Part shown: in pieces, positions 45,910 to 57,004 of the stretch
Numbering within the stretch: position 1 is the stretch's first letter
Layout: each line of letters opens with the position of its first letter
DNA from: Meconema thalassinum
Lineage: Eukaryota; Arthropoda; Insecta; Orthoptera; Tettigoniidae
DNA: 64,000 bases
Direction: 5' to 3'
Assembly (NCBI GenBank): GCA_946902985.2
Contig: OX336391.1
Location: 300,210,775 to 300,274,774, forward strand
The notes under the pieces: generated by a model
The model's database searches: none
Seen by the model: the letters and a program-made list of their open reading frames with translations, nothing else
Told to the model about the DNA's origin: nothing
Made by a program: the position numbers and the translations under genes

Positions 45910-46825
45910 TCATACCAGGTTATAAGCTCGCGGCAGCATGTGCAAATGACCAGTGCACAAATATGAATCTATTATGTGATGCATGCATAGCATGAGTCAT
46001 AGCTCACTAGCATAGAGACTACTTTCTTTCACAGCAGCGCGTGTAACCAATCGGTGCTCAAATACGAATGCACTAGCTGACGATGCTGGCGACTCAAAAT
46101 AGCACGAGTCATAGCCCGCAAGCACAGAGATGACATTTATTTTTTCTGACAAAGCCACTTCACCTGGGGTCCCGTGGTGTCTCTGGCATTGCTTCCAATT
46201 ACTTGTGTCAGGCTCCTCTCTATCGCCATTCCTGTCCACTTCCCTTGGTCAACTCGTTCTCTTCTGACCCCGACAGTATAAGGGTATCCAAGGCCTAGGG
46301 TGTATTTCACTTTCAGCCTTAATTGGCCTTTGTCTCATCTTTCCTGATACCCTCATTCTTTGAGGAGTCAGACCTCTTCTTTTCTTTTAATGGTATCTCC
46401 TGCTTTCTGCATAAGGCCCTAGAGGATGCAGGGTGTGTGTGCACCCTGGAAGGCTTACGGCTGGCGAGTTCAGGAGTTGGCAACCCTGAGGTATTCCTGA
46501 GTTGGGTTCATTTTTCACTTCCTCCATTGACTTTGGGGTTTACCCTCTCCTTGTTCCCTTTTCTATTTGCCTATCATTGGTCTACTTATTTCCAAGTCCC
46601 TGAGTCATTCTTCGAGGGTTGAGGGAGTTTTCTTCTTCTAGTCTGTAAGTTAGTTATTCATTTGATCAGCATTTTCATGAACACCCAACTCATTAGGGGC
46701 CGATAACCTAGATGTTAGGACCCTTAAAACAACAACTATCACATCACTAGATTATAAGCTCGTGGCAACACGTGAAACCAACTGGCGCACAATTACAAAT
46801 GTGTTATGTGATGACTATGCCATGA
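45910..46825 (+). repeat. Diverged ~75-bp direct duplication around a SINE
   Basis: About 45910-45985 and 46748-46825 share GTTATAAGCTCG (ATTATAAGCTCG), then GTG-CAAAT or CGTG-AAACCAACTGGCGCAC and TTATGTGATG. A smaller duplication, CATGAGTCATAGCTC and CACGAGTCATAGCCC, lies at about 45990 and 46098. Between them is a SINE 3' end at about 46678-46740. No gene is present. Confidence 0.5.
46678..46745 (+). mobile_element. SINE 3' end
   Basis: GGGGCCGATAACCTAGATGT is followed by TAGGACCCTTAAAACAACAA, the same 3' end as near 8690. Only the last part of the element is clear. Confidence 0.55.
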
Positions 46826-47645
46826 AATTTTAGAAACCAATTTTTCGTATTTGAAAAGCAGTGTGTGACAATTATGCCATGACTACAAATATGCCAAAAA
46901 TACGGTAATCTCTGACTGAGGAACAGCCACCTCGAAGCCTCAGTTCCTCCTACAAGGCAGTAAACCTTCTTTTTTTCTAATTTACTCCAGAATGGGGGGG
47001 ATTCAGCAGAGTCAAACTATAGAACAATGAAACCACAACAGGCTCAGAAGAATTACAAAGGGTACTTAGTTTCATCGGAGATGTGCCCCGCAACCCTTTC
47101 TACGATACTATGTCTATTTTCTGTGCGGCACATTTGAATGCCCCGCCTGTGGCTGCCGACATTTCCCTTCTCGGCGAGTCAACTGTTCTGGCCAGGCAAA
47201 AGTTGTGATCATTTACCAGGCAAGACTAATCCTTGCTGATCATCTTGGACACTATTGGTCCTGCCGTTTGAAAAGAGCCAATGGTGTGCTCTCCTACTAC
47301 TAACATGCATTATGGGTAGGCTTTGGTCAGGCTTGCCAACCCAAATCTCCTTCTGGCAAGGCCAGCGTATGGCAGACTGTGACTGTGAGGACCTGCTAAG
47401 GTTGGCAGCGTCCACTTCTCTACATCTCCGCAAGGCGCGCCCGACACTACTGTACTTGTTGGCCGCCGAGCTGTGTTTTGTGTGAGCATGGCTCTTCCCA
47501 CTACTAATTCAGAAATGTAACGAACTGGTTGAACTGCGGCCAGGCTCCTCGGGGCTTGGCCATTCCAGGCCTACTTTTCGGACAAGGTAACATTTCTTGA
47601 TCTACTCCTTTAAGTGAGGCGAAATAACATTTTTAACCTTTCAAC
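46746..47645 (-). other. ABCE1 intron, no recognised feature
   Basis: Relatively GC-rich sequence with several short open frames at 47209-47501, none recognised. Splice-site context and conservation expected of an ABCE1 exon are absent. Confidence 0.35.
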
Positions 47646-47648
47646 TAA

Positions 47649-49290
47649 GGGCCGGTTCTACCACATCGGGGTAAAAGTTGCGGGCAGCAACCCGGGTGAT
47701 AAACTATCTGCCGGTGTAAACCTATGTGCATCTTGGGCAGCGTTCTACCACTTCCGTGCAAGTTCCGGGCAGCTGCCAGGAACCTAATAGCAAAATACAG
47801 ATGGTGGCTAGCCTGATTTTTGTTAAATTTGAGTAATCGATGAGTGAGCCACCTATCGTTAGATGCGTTAAGTTTCTTTTCGTTTCGCTTTTGTCCGTTG
47901 TTTGTTGACATCACGTGTTCTTTGGTTTCAACAAGATATAGGCCTAGTACCAAAACCTCTCGCGACACTTCTGGGCAGTATAAACCTAGCATGTGATTCA
48001 GTTCTCGGAGGAATGCAACTGAATAACCATACCTAAACTCAATAATCGAAAACTAGATAAGCATGCAGTGCTTTTCAAGGAGGAATAGCCTGTGAAATAT
48101 GTTTCTAGCAATAGGCTGCTTTGCAATCTGAATACAGGCTTAGGCATATATGAGCTACAGACATGTTGTGACAAGGCTTGCAGTGCATAGGTTCAATCAT
48201 AAAATGTATGTCAAATCAAATTATCACACTCCAGGCGACAAGTTTGTTTGTAAACTCTGTAAAATGAATGGAACGGAATGCGCACATTTGTGCATAATTA
48301 GATAGTTCTCTTTGCTGTATTCTACGAGAGATTTCACTCTTCTTGCACAGCTATAGAAGATATCTTGGATAGGTCATGTTGCAAAGTTCACATTTACACT
48401 TTTCGTTTGGCGGATGGAATGATTTTGTCACACATATTTTATGATGAAAGCCATTGACCGTATAACGCGTCACCACAAGCCTAAGATCGTAGTTCTGTTT
48501 GTCAAGGCTTTAGTGACGTAGAAAACTACAAAATGCAATGCCCCAAATATCAGGTCTTATGCTGTATAAGCAAAACACCAAGTCAATGACAATGTATAGT
48601 ACGGTACAGAACCTGAATAATGTCCTGTACACTCTGTATTTCTCATGCACACGTGTGCGAATTTATTAAATTATATGAGCGCTTCATACAGTATTCCTAA
48701 ACATGCAATTGAAATCTATGGTGGTTCCGTACGGTAATCACTAGGCGGTCGTATTTCATGTCCAATCAACCGCATCAAATATAAAACTGTTGGCTTTTGC
48801 AGCCTGAACAGGACAAAGAATTCCTCATTCGACCAAATTTCATTATGCTCCAGCCGATCTCTGTTCCGTCTTGGACGTGTGACTGCGTCTTCTTCTACGT
48901 CGACAAAAAAGTTCTACATTTCCAGGACGTCAATTAGCTCTTCCATAGCCTTAAAATAAAATATGCTCAGTAACTGTTACATCCCTTATAATTAATTATT
49001 AATTGTAATTATATCATTATGTGACAACAAAATTACCAAATGATTCTAATTGTATTATTAGTAATTTATGAAGAGGCTATGTACAGCATAGATGATGCAA
49101 AGAAACCCTTACGCACGGCTCAAATCTGACTGGTAATACTTTATCGGCCTCTCGAAGCTCCCGAAAATTTACACTCCGGGTAGACGAAGTTTATACCGCC
49201 GATAGGGCTACCCATTGATGGTCGGAAATTCTTACTTATTCCGACGGGCAACTTATCGGCCCCTTTGCCCGGATGTGGTAGAACCGGCCC
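47649..49290 (-). mobile_element. PIF/Harbinger-type element
   Basis: Inverted ends GGGCCGGTTCTACCACATC are perfect at both sides, flanked by TAA at 47646-47648 and 49291-49293. A TWA 3-bp duplication is the Harbinger signature. On the minus strand a transposase fragment lies at about 48731-48898. At 1642 bp it is a deletion derivative. Confidence 0.85.
48731..48898 (-). pseudogene. Harbinger transposase N-terminal fragment
   Basis: Reading leftward from 48898: VEEDAVTRPRRNRDRLEHNE, then IWSNEEFFVLFRLQKPTVLY and LMRLIGHEIRPPSDYRT. The EFF...FRL.K.TV..L pattern is the typical N-terminus of PIF/Harbinger transposases. No start codon or catalytic DDE part was found. Confidence 0.75.
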
Positions 49291-49293
49291 TAA

Positions 49294-50392
49294 CTGAAGC
49301 AACCTTAACCTCATGGTGTCGTCATGAGAGGACAGCTTTCTGCAAGATTTATTAACTACGTTGTAGGACTTGATAACTATTTTTGAACTGATAAACTGCT
49401 AGGCGTTCGGCCTATTGTTGTTGCCTTGTAGAAGGCTTGATATTTAAATCTGTTCCATCGGACTTTTTTTCTTCTTTTGCGTGTGAAATATATACTTGAT
49501 TATTATTCTTTAGTTTTAGCTTCTACCTTTGAAATCATTATTTTGGAGGGTACTCTGGTGAGGGTGACAATGCTCAGCATTGTCGCAAACATGCTACATT
49601 TTTGCTAACGGCTTGCCTCGTGTTGGGCAGTCGGCGGCAAGACTTCTGCTTTGGCCGCGGTCATGTTAGGACGTGTTGCAAGAGCTCCCGCTCTAAGGCA
49701 ATTTGTTCTGCCTTTTGGATTTTTATAACTTCATGTTTCAGTTCTTTTGTTTTGTGCAACTTATTACGATGGTAATATCCTTTCTTTTTTTTCTTTCGAG
49801 TTTCTGCTCGGGATTTCTCCTTTCGTGATTTTTAGGTTGGGATCTTGATATTTTTCATGAAGCCTCATGGCTTTTGCTTGTTTTGTCGATGTACAATTTC
49901 TTCCCTTATTAAGCTGTTGTTTGCTTACTGCCCATTGCTGGGGTGATAATATTTCTTGTCACCAAGGAATATGCTTCCTCATTTATTTTATTTTTAACGC
50001 CTTTTCGCCAAACGTGGCCATTGGCTGCCAAGCAACCATGTGGGGTTTCGATATAGATAGGAGTGTATTCATTCATGTTTGGTCATTACTTGTTTTGTAT
50101 CCACTTTTTGTATTTTGTTTTTTAATATATTGTTCTTTAATTGGTTTGTTTTAACACATAGATTTTTCTCTCAGTATTTTAAGTAACCTTGTAGCATTTT
50201 CCAGTCCCTCGCCTCTGAAACGTGATACCCACTTCCACACCCCAAGTATTCAACTTGCCTGGCAGGCCATTATTTTGTAATAGTCGCCAGAGTTACGCAC
50301 CAACGAGAGCGCGATAGGATTCCGTATCTCGAAGGGCATACAGGAGAGGAAAGAAATAAGCAGTAGTATTACAGTGAAGAAGAGCCACTCAC
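49294..50392 (-). other. ABCE1 intron, no recognised feature
   Basis: T-rich sequence with no recognised element or exon. An open frame on the plus strand at 49867-50154 has no known motif. Confidence 0.35.
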
Positions 50393-50589
50393 CTCTTAAT
50401 GACTTTTGCTGCAACTAATCGCTGCTCAGAATCCAAGTATGCTGAAGGTTCATCTATAAGGTACACATCAGCTGGTTTGCCTAAGCACAGAGCCAAGGCT
50501 ACCCGCTGCAACTCTCCTCCAGACAGATTCTGTACCTCTTGATCCATGATGTCATCCATTCTCAAGGGTTTCATCACATCTGTCATGAA
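50393..50589 (-). CDS. ABCE1: ABCE1 coding exon, NBD2 signature and Walker B
   Basis: The acceptor TTTTAG precedes 50589 and the donor GTGAGT follows 50393. The 197-bp exon encodes [20 protein letters not shown], then [17 protein letters not shown], the ABC signature (C-loop), and [20 protein letters not shown] with Walker B and the catalytic Glu, ending AAKVIKR with the Arg codon split (phase 2) with the next exon. This is the heart of the second ATPase site; it matches human ABCE1 almost residue for residue. Frame and splice phases agree with the neighbours. Confidence 0.97.
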
Positions 50590-51057
50590 CTAAAACACAC
50601 AGGCGAGATTTGAGTTTGTGGTTCAATTTATAGGCAGGGCCTTAACATTTCACAAGACAGCTTTCATTTAAGCTAATGGTGAACAAATGAAGGAAGTAAT
50701 GCACTGAATTATGAGCCAATCAAAGCTTATTATTATTATTATTCTCATCAGCTGAGAGTGCACATCAGGCAGAAACTACTGTGTTGCTGGTGTACCTGTC
50801 ATTGTTGTTACCACATGGGTTTGAGTTTGTATGCCATTGTGTTCTGTGTCATTTCTACATTCATTCTATGGCAGTGTTATTATTTTCCAAAGCTTTGAGA
50901 AAAAGAAAAAACAACAACAACTCTAGTACACTGCTAAAACTTTAGGCCTCACTGTAAGGACTGTGACAAAGAAACTAATTAAATAGATGGGATCATAAGT
51001 GATCACGAACAATCGATTATAAGCCTTAGCAATGTATAGTAGTTATTACACTGAAGA
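50590..51057 (-). other. ABCE1 intron, unclassified part
   Basis: AT-rich with a short ATT/TTA run near 50730-50742. Nothing else was recognised. Confidence 0.4.
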
Positions 51058-51059
51058 TA

Positions 51060-52364
51060 CCGTATTTGCTCGCGTATATCTCGCACTTTTTTGACCGAAA
51101 ATATCTGTGAAAATTTTCGGTGCGAGATATACGCGGGGAATGACCGTATTCCCGAAAAAAAAAAACCCACAAAATTTGCATTATTGATACAAGGCAACGG
51201 CATACGGAACTCGCCCTATTCATTGTCACTGCTGTCACTGCTGCCAATCTCCGAGATACTCTCGCGTGCATCATTCTGGTCATCATCCCATACTGCTTCA
51301 TCCTGACTTCCGTCCAATGCATTTGCGATACCCGTCTTCAAGAAGCTCTTCACAACAATGTCCGTCAACACCATTTATTTCTATTTGTTATGGTTATGCG
51401 ACATTAAGAACCTAGGAAAACGACGTCATTCGCTCGTTAAGGATGATTCAAGGCAGAAAAGGAATTTAGAGCGCAGACGCTTAGCGATCGATACGATCGA
51501 TCACCTTCCATATCGATTCCTCGCTACATGCACGAGCGAGCTCGAATTTAGCCAACCGTGACCGAAGACGCGGCGAACGATGTATAGCGTGCTAACACTC
51601 ATGCAGCGCCGTATGCTTGCACGTGGCCGAGCTCTGATACGACACAATGAGTAAAGACGAAATCATTGAGATTCGAGAAGACTGAACTGCGTTTCTCTGC
51701 GATGTAACAGTAGGCCTACTTGCGCAACTGTTGTGGCACGCTAGTCGCTAATTCGAACGTGTCTCAAGGCGGCGAATTTAGCCAACCGCGGCCGAAGGCG
51801 TGGTGAACGATGTACAGCGTGCTAACCCTCACTCTGCGCCGTATGCTTGCACGCGTCCGAGCTCTGATGCGACGCAATGCGTAAAGACGAAATCATTGAG
51901 ATTCGAGAAGACTGAACTGCGTTTCTCTGCAATGTGACAGTAGGCCAACTTGCGCAGCTGTTGTGGCGCGCTAATCGCTAATTCGAACGTGTCTCAAGGC
52001 GGCGAATCCAGCCAACCGCGGCCGAAGACGCGGCGAACGATGTACAGCGTGCTAACACTCACGCTGCGCCGTATGCTTGCACGCGGCGCCTCGATCCCTA
52101 ATTGGCTAGTATCGAAGTTCGGATTAACTCATTGTTGCTCATTCTTCCTGTTAGTATCGCTTTGGGTAAGTTTCTGGACAATGACGACTGTTGTGGCGCA
52201 CTAAATCGAACGTGTTTCTACCTCAAGGTTATTACGGTCATTTATATGACAGCGTCAGTAATGAATGTGAGATATATGCGAGTACTTCTTTTCCCCTGAA
52301 ATTTCAAATTAAAAAATGGGGTGCGAGATATACGCGGGGGCGAGATATACGTGAGCAAATACGG
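51060..52364. mobile_element. Tandem-repeat Tigger-type element, copy C (complete)
   Basis: Both ends are present: CCGTATTTGCTCGCGTATAT and, inverted, GTGAGCAAATACGG, flanked by TA at 51058-51059 and 52365-52366. Near the left end (51205-51360) the minus strand encodes IVVKSFLKTGIANALDGSQD, EAVWDDDQNDARESISEIGS and a stop: the C-terminal tail of a pogo/Tigger transposase. The rest is two to three tandem units of about 230 bp, with GTATGCTTGCACGCG near 51610, 51840 and 52071 and GAGACACGTTCGAATTAGCG on the reverse strand. It is the best reference copy of the family. Confidence 0.85.
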
Positions 52365-52572
52365 TATTCTTTATTTCTTTTGTGTATACAAATGTTTCTG
52401 TGTCGTAGGGCATGCCATCAGTTATATTACTATGACCACGCTTGAAATGTGGTAGACACTTACTAGTCACACACATTTGAAAGAAAAACGATACAAGCAA
52501 TACATAACATAATTGAAGTGTGAATTTACCAAGCAGAATGACAAACTCTGAATGAGCTAGTCAGCTGTTAAT

Positions 52573-53285
52573 ACCATATATATATTCGTGTATACCATGC
52601 ATACTTTTTCCTAAAATTGAAGTCTAAGAAGTGGAATGTGCATCATACAGTAGGAAATTGGACTAGGACCACCGAAAAGTTTGCATTATCTACACGAGAA
52701 ATCGCTTCACCAGCATCATTTAAATGACACAGCTAACGTAAGTCACAACCAACACATTATTTAATTCATAATTAATTGAATTCTCTATTTTGCACTGGCT
52801 GTTCATCTACTTATTTCACTCATAAAATTGATCCGCATAATTTAAATATACATAATGTACATTTCAAAGAATATTATACAATTGCGGTATACACTTCCGG
52901 TAGAAAACCACCATTGTTCAGTCTTGCATTGTTAACGGAAGTGGTAGCAAGGGCTTGTGATGTGTGGTTGCAGTGATCAGTCTAATGCTGACCACATGCT
53001 AAGTTGGTGTTCTGTGTGAGCAGACGAAAAATAGGTGCAGCAAAGAAGATAGGATCATTCACCACTTGAGAAATGCTTAATGATCACTAAAGCAGAAGTT
53101 TAAAAAATGTGTGCATCAGGTAGGAAATATGATGTAACTGAATCGTCTATTTGAGACTGGAGGAAAAAGAAGGATAACCTTCAGAACTGTTAGCAAAATC
53201 GCTTGGCCTTTCAAAGTAAAAAAAAAGCCGAAGTTCCCCAAAGTAGAAGAACGATTGTGTGAAGAAATATTAGCCTTTCAAGATA
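52573..53285 (+). mobile_element. Decayed Tigger-type element, 5' half
   Basis: The left end ATATATATTCGTGTATACCA resembles the CCGTATAT ends of the 59273-60172 element. Near 53115-53270 the plus strand encodes GRKYDVTESSI, DWRKKKDNLQN and, after frame shifts, KKPKFPKVEERLCEEI. This is the HTH (Pipsqueak/CENP-B type) part of Tigger transposases. The 3' half is missing. Confidence 0.7.
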
Positions 53286-53290
53286 CGACT

Positions 53291-53420
53291 CCCGCTGAAC
53301 TTGGCTGTGCCCGAGTTTGTTAATAATAGCAACTGGAGCCTTGCGGGACGAGCAGGAGGACACAAACAGAGTGGAATCTGTACCTGAGTCAAGAGGCATT
53401 GCGCATGCTACTTGTGTTAA
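53291..53420 (+). repeat. Dispersed repeat, copy 2 (pair with 16969-17105)
   Basis: This is the second copy of the unclassified repeat, with CCGCTGAACTTGGCTGTGCC and GCATTGCGCATGCTA. It directly follows the Tigger fragment. Confidence 0.5.
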
Positions 53421-53474
53421 GACAGAAGTTATATTGCAAATTGTGAGTGAAAAAATTAATAATAATGTGCTCGG

Positions 53475-54400
53475 GGTCTTCCTCTTCCTCTCTCTCCTTC
53501 CCATGTATCCTCCAACATGTGTAGAGATATTCTTCCTTCTTCTATTCAATCGACATGTCCAAACCATTTTAACCTGCTCCTCTCCATTCTGTCATTCATC
53601 TTTTCTACCCCAATAACCGTCCTGACTTTGTCATTTCTCACTTTATATCTTCTTGTTTTTCCTTTGATACTTCGTAAGAACTTAACTTCTTGTCACTGTC
53701 CAGGCCTCCGCTGCATACGACAATAAAGGATATCTTGTACAAAACTTCTTTACATTTAATTGGAATGTCCTTCTTCCAAACTAGGTCTCTCACACTCTGA
53801 TAAAAAGTATTACTCTGTTATTCCCTTTTGTTAAGCTTGCTTTCTGCATTAGTTTGCTTCCTCGATATTTGAAACTGGCCAGAATTTCAAGATTCTTGCC
53901 ATCAATGGTAACAAGTCCTTTACCTTTCCTATCTCGCCTTGACAATGTCAACTGCTAATAATCTTATTTGAGTGGATACCGAAGATGGGCATCGCAAATG
54001 CATTGGACGGAAGTTAGGATGATGATGCACGCGAGAGTTGCTCGGAGATTGGAGGCAGTGACGGCCGTTGACAATTCCAGTTGTTATTTCAATAATGCAA
54101 ATTTTACGCTTTTTTGGGAATACGGTATTTTGCACACAAGTCCCCGCATATCTCGCACAGAAAATTCTCACACTTATTTTCGGTCAAAAAAGTGCAAGTT
54201 ATATGCGCACAAATATGGTAAGTTTGCTCCTATATCATTAATCAGAAACAACAAAGGTCCTAATATACTGCTCTGAGGTACGTCTCTTCCCACCCTAACT
54301 TGTTCAGATAATGACCCTCCAACAAGAACTCTTTGACTTCTAAGTTCTCACCCATTGCATTACTCTCTAGTCCAGACTTAATCATTCCATCAACTTTAAT
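53475..54400 (-). mobile_element. LINE fragments split by copy D
   Basis: The minus strand of 53475-53940 resembles the post-RT region of a LINE (for example a KVRNDKVRTV-like basic stretch around 53620). The piece at 54226-54400 reads VPQSSILGPLLFLINDIGAN, a reverse-transcriptase motif (GxPQGSxLxPLLF class) of Jockey/CR1 type. The two pieces may come from one LINE, with the Tigger-type copy D (53945-54225) between them. No intact frame remains. Confidence 0.6.
53945..54225 (+). mobile_element. Tandem-repeat Tigger-type element, copy D (short)
   Basis: It contains GGCATCGCAAATGCATTGGA on the plus strand, the same transposase C-terminus as in copy C, decayed by stops, and ends GCGCACAAATATGGTA. 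It lacks the tandem units and the left end. The orientation is opposite to copy C. Confidence 0.7.
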
Positions 54401-54473
54401 AAGATTCTATGATTTACCCTAGCAATGACTGAGGCCATATAACATAGGCTTACATTATTTCTCGAATACTAAC

Positions 54474-54589
54474 CTGGGGATGAACATAGGCATCTCTAAT
54501 TTTTTCATGCAGTAACTGACGAACAACTCCTTGAGACTTTGGACTGATCTTTTGAGGCTTGTAACTAATATGCAACTGTGGAATGTTAC
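54474..54589 (-). CDS. ABCE1: ABCE1 coding exon, after Walker A of NBD2
   Basis: The acceptor TTTCAG precedes 54589 and the donor GTTAGT follows 54474. The 116-bp exon starts with two bases of a split Gly codon, then [20 protein letters not shown], containing the Q-loop glutamine (YKPQK), then [18 protein letters not shown]. It ends at a codon boundary (phase 0), as does the start of the next exon at 50589. It matches human ABCE1 ([17 protein letters not shown]). It is squeezed between a LINE fragment and the LINE at 54893. Confidence 0.96.
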
Positions 54590-54910
54590 CTGAAATATAA
54601 TATTAAAGAGCTATAAAGAAGTCAACGATTTAAGTTACAACAATTTAAAATGTACCAGCACTGAACATTAAATAATACAACATAGACCTTGGAAGTTTAT
54701 GTAAATGCAAGTTTTTATTTAATGGGCACATTTAAGAAATAATCACACATCTTTGCAAGCCACATTCTTTATATTAAATGTGAAGTTTATTTAGTATACA
54801 GTATATTGAATACTTTGTGTTGTTAGTCCACATATTTTAATTTTGCATATAAATAAGTGCATATTTACAGGTTTTATGAGACTATATAATCATCATCATC
54901 ATCATCATCA

Positions 54911-56044
54911 TCAAATTCCAGCTCCAGTCGCCCGGGTGCTGTTAACGAGCCCTCGCCACCTTTTCCTGTCCATGAATAGTTGGTCTTCATGGGTCCTTCT
55001 CCAGTCTAGCCCTTTGTCTTCAAGATCATCCTTGATTTGGTCCAACCATTTCTTCTTTGGTCTTCCTACTGGTCTTTTTCCTGGGATAATCTTGTTGAAA
55101 TAAGCTTTTGGTGTCCTCTCATCTCCCATTCTTTGAAGATGCCCATACCATCCTAATCGTTGCTTCTGCAAATATTTTGTAGCACTGATATCTATGCCAG
55201 CCTCTGTCCTGTTTGTTTCGTTCCTTACTTTGTCTCTCCTTGTCCTTTGAAGCATTGTTCTTATAAACTTCATTTCGGATGCCTGAATCCTACTTTCTTC
55301 TCTTCTGGACAGGGTGCAAGTTTCTACTCCGTAAGTTAGAATTGGGATGTAGTATGTCTTAAACAGTATATGTTTACACTTCCTGGGCACTTTATTATCC
55401 CACAGTAGTGTTCTAACTTGTGCATAGAAGGAGGCTGCATTACTAGTTCTATTTGTTACTTCACTGTTGTTGTTGTTATCCTTACACACTGTGCTACCAA
55501 GATATTTAAATTGATCAACAATTTGTAGAGGCTGATTATTCAGGTAAATGGTTGCATTAGACAGTCCTGTTGTCATCACTACTGTCTTACTTTGGCTTAT
55601 TTTCAATCCATACTCCTCGAACAGCTTGTCCCATGAATCCAGTTTTTCTTGTACCTCTCTGGCACTTTCTCCCCAAATCATGACGTCATCTGCAAAGACA
55701 AGGGCATTTGTTTCATTACCCTGTTCTTCTTTTATTCTCTTCAGGATTATGTCCATCACTGTGATGAATAGTAATGGAGACAGTGCACTTCCTTGTTGGA
55801 CTCCTTGTTTTGTTGTGAACCATCTGCTTTCCTCACTACCTATTCTTACACATGCCCTTGTGTTCTCATACAGCATTTTGATCTTGTTTATCAAGCCTTT
55901 TGGGACATTGTGCCTTTCTAAACATTCCCAAATTTTTGATCTTGCAATGCTATCATAAGTTTTTCCTATATCTAGAAATACCATTACTAATTCTTTCCCT
56001 TTTTCAAGATGTTTCTCAATAAGCATTCTTGCAGCAAAGATCAA
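54911..56044 (-). pseudogene. RTE-like reverse transcriptase, 377-residue open frame
   Basis: The frame starts inside the fingers at IFAARMLIEKHLEKGKELVM, then VFLDIGKTYDSIARSKIWEC (first catalytic Asp), GVQQGSALSPLLFITVMD and ALVFADDVMIWGE (FADD active site), then VDQFKYLGSTV. The C-terminal region follows: YYIPILTYGVETCTLSRREE, MKFIRTMLQRTRRDKVRNET, LGWYGHLQRMGDERT and KRPVGRPKKKWLDQIKDDL. All RT residues look functional. The endonuclease is missing upstream by truncation, so the copy cannot move alone. Confidence 0.85.
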
Positions 56045-56085
56045 GTCAATAGTACTCCTTCCTGGTCTAAAGCCATGTTGTTCTT

Positions 56086-56760
56086 TTAAAGTCTTTTCGC
56101 AATTATTTTTTCCAAGATCTTTAGACCATGGGATAACAAAGTAATTCCACGATAGTTCTCACACTTTTTCCGGTTTCCTTTTTTAAACAATGGCACTATT
56201 ACACCTTTAGACCAGTCATCAGGGATCTTATTGTCCTTCCATATAGCATGTAATACTCTGTACAACCAATGTATCCCATTAATTCCTGCTGCTTTTATCA
56301 TGTCTGAACTTACTTCATCAACTCCAGTGGATTTCCCTTTGATCATAGCTTTTAAAGCTTCTTCCACTTCAGACCAGGTTGGGGGTGGTTCTTGGTGGTT
56401 TTCATCATTGGCCCTTAAATTGATGTTCGTGTCCCCACTGTCATTATTAGATGCATCATTTAACAGTTGATCAAAATACTGTCCCATTAATTTCCTGATT
56501 TCATTTATGCTTCTTATCACTTCTCCATTATTTCCTTCCAAAGCTGTAACTGATTCCTGTTGTCTTTTATTGTTTTTCACAGTTTTATATAGTAATTTCT
56601 TATTACCTTGTGTATCTTCCTCCAGTTTCTTCGCAAATTCATCCCAAATCTTATCCTTCTCTTCATTAATTATGCGTTTAACTCTTAATTTGTGCTCTCG
56701 ATATTCTTGAGCAAGTGATCTGATTTTATCCTCATTTCTGTCATTCTTTTGTCTCTCCAC
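56086..56760 (-). pseudogene. RTE-like LINE linker and RT start
   Basis: A 224-residue frame contains QEYREHKLRVKRIINEEKDK, NKKLLYKTVKNNKRQ, KLMGQYFDQLLND, MIKGKSTGVDEVSSDMIKAA (ahead of RT motif 1), WSKGVIVPLFKKGNRKKCEN and YRGITLLSHGLKILEKIIAK. It continues directly into the frame below 56044 after one frameshift near 56070. The first residues are set by truncation; the methionine at 56760 is not the true start. Confidence 0.8.
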
Positions 56761-57004
56761 TTCTAATTTTCTCTATAATATATATATATATATATAATAC
56801 TATATAATACCATTATATTTATCTTATGACAATAATTTACTTAATCCGCCTCCTTCCTGTTTGCTATGTAGGAGTTTCACAGCTGCGCAGTGTACTCAGT
56901 GGGAATACCTCGTGTTGAAATGAGAAAGTTCACGAGCAGTTAAAACACTAATCAGGCATTTTTCTTGGGAGATTTGTTTTTCACACAGAATCAAAACCAA
57001 TCTA

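Larger units (their letters stand above)
54893..56772 (-). mobile_element. 5'-truncated RTE-like LINE with (ATC)n tail
   Basis: The 3' tail is at the left, an (ATC)n run at 54893-54911 on the plus strand. The minus strand then reads the LINE from C-terminus to linker. The 5' end is cut at about 56772, beside an (AT)n run. Two long frames, 54911-56044 and 56086-56760, are separated by a frameshift or stop near 56060-56085. The long open frames show a fairly young insertion. It lies in the ABCE1 intron 304 bp upstream, in gene sense, of the exon at 54474-54589. Confidence 0.85.
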
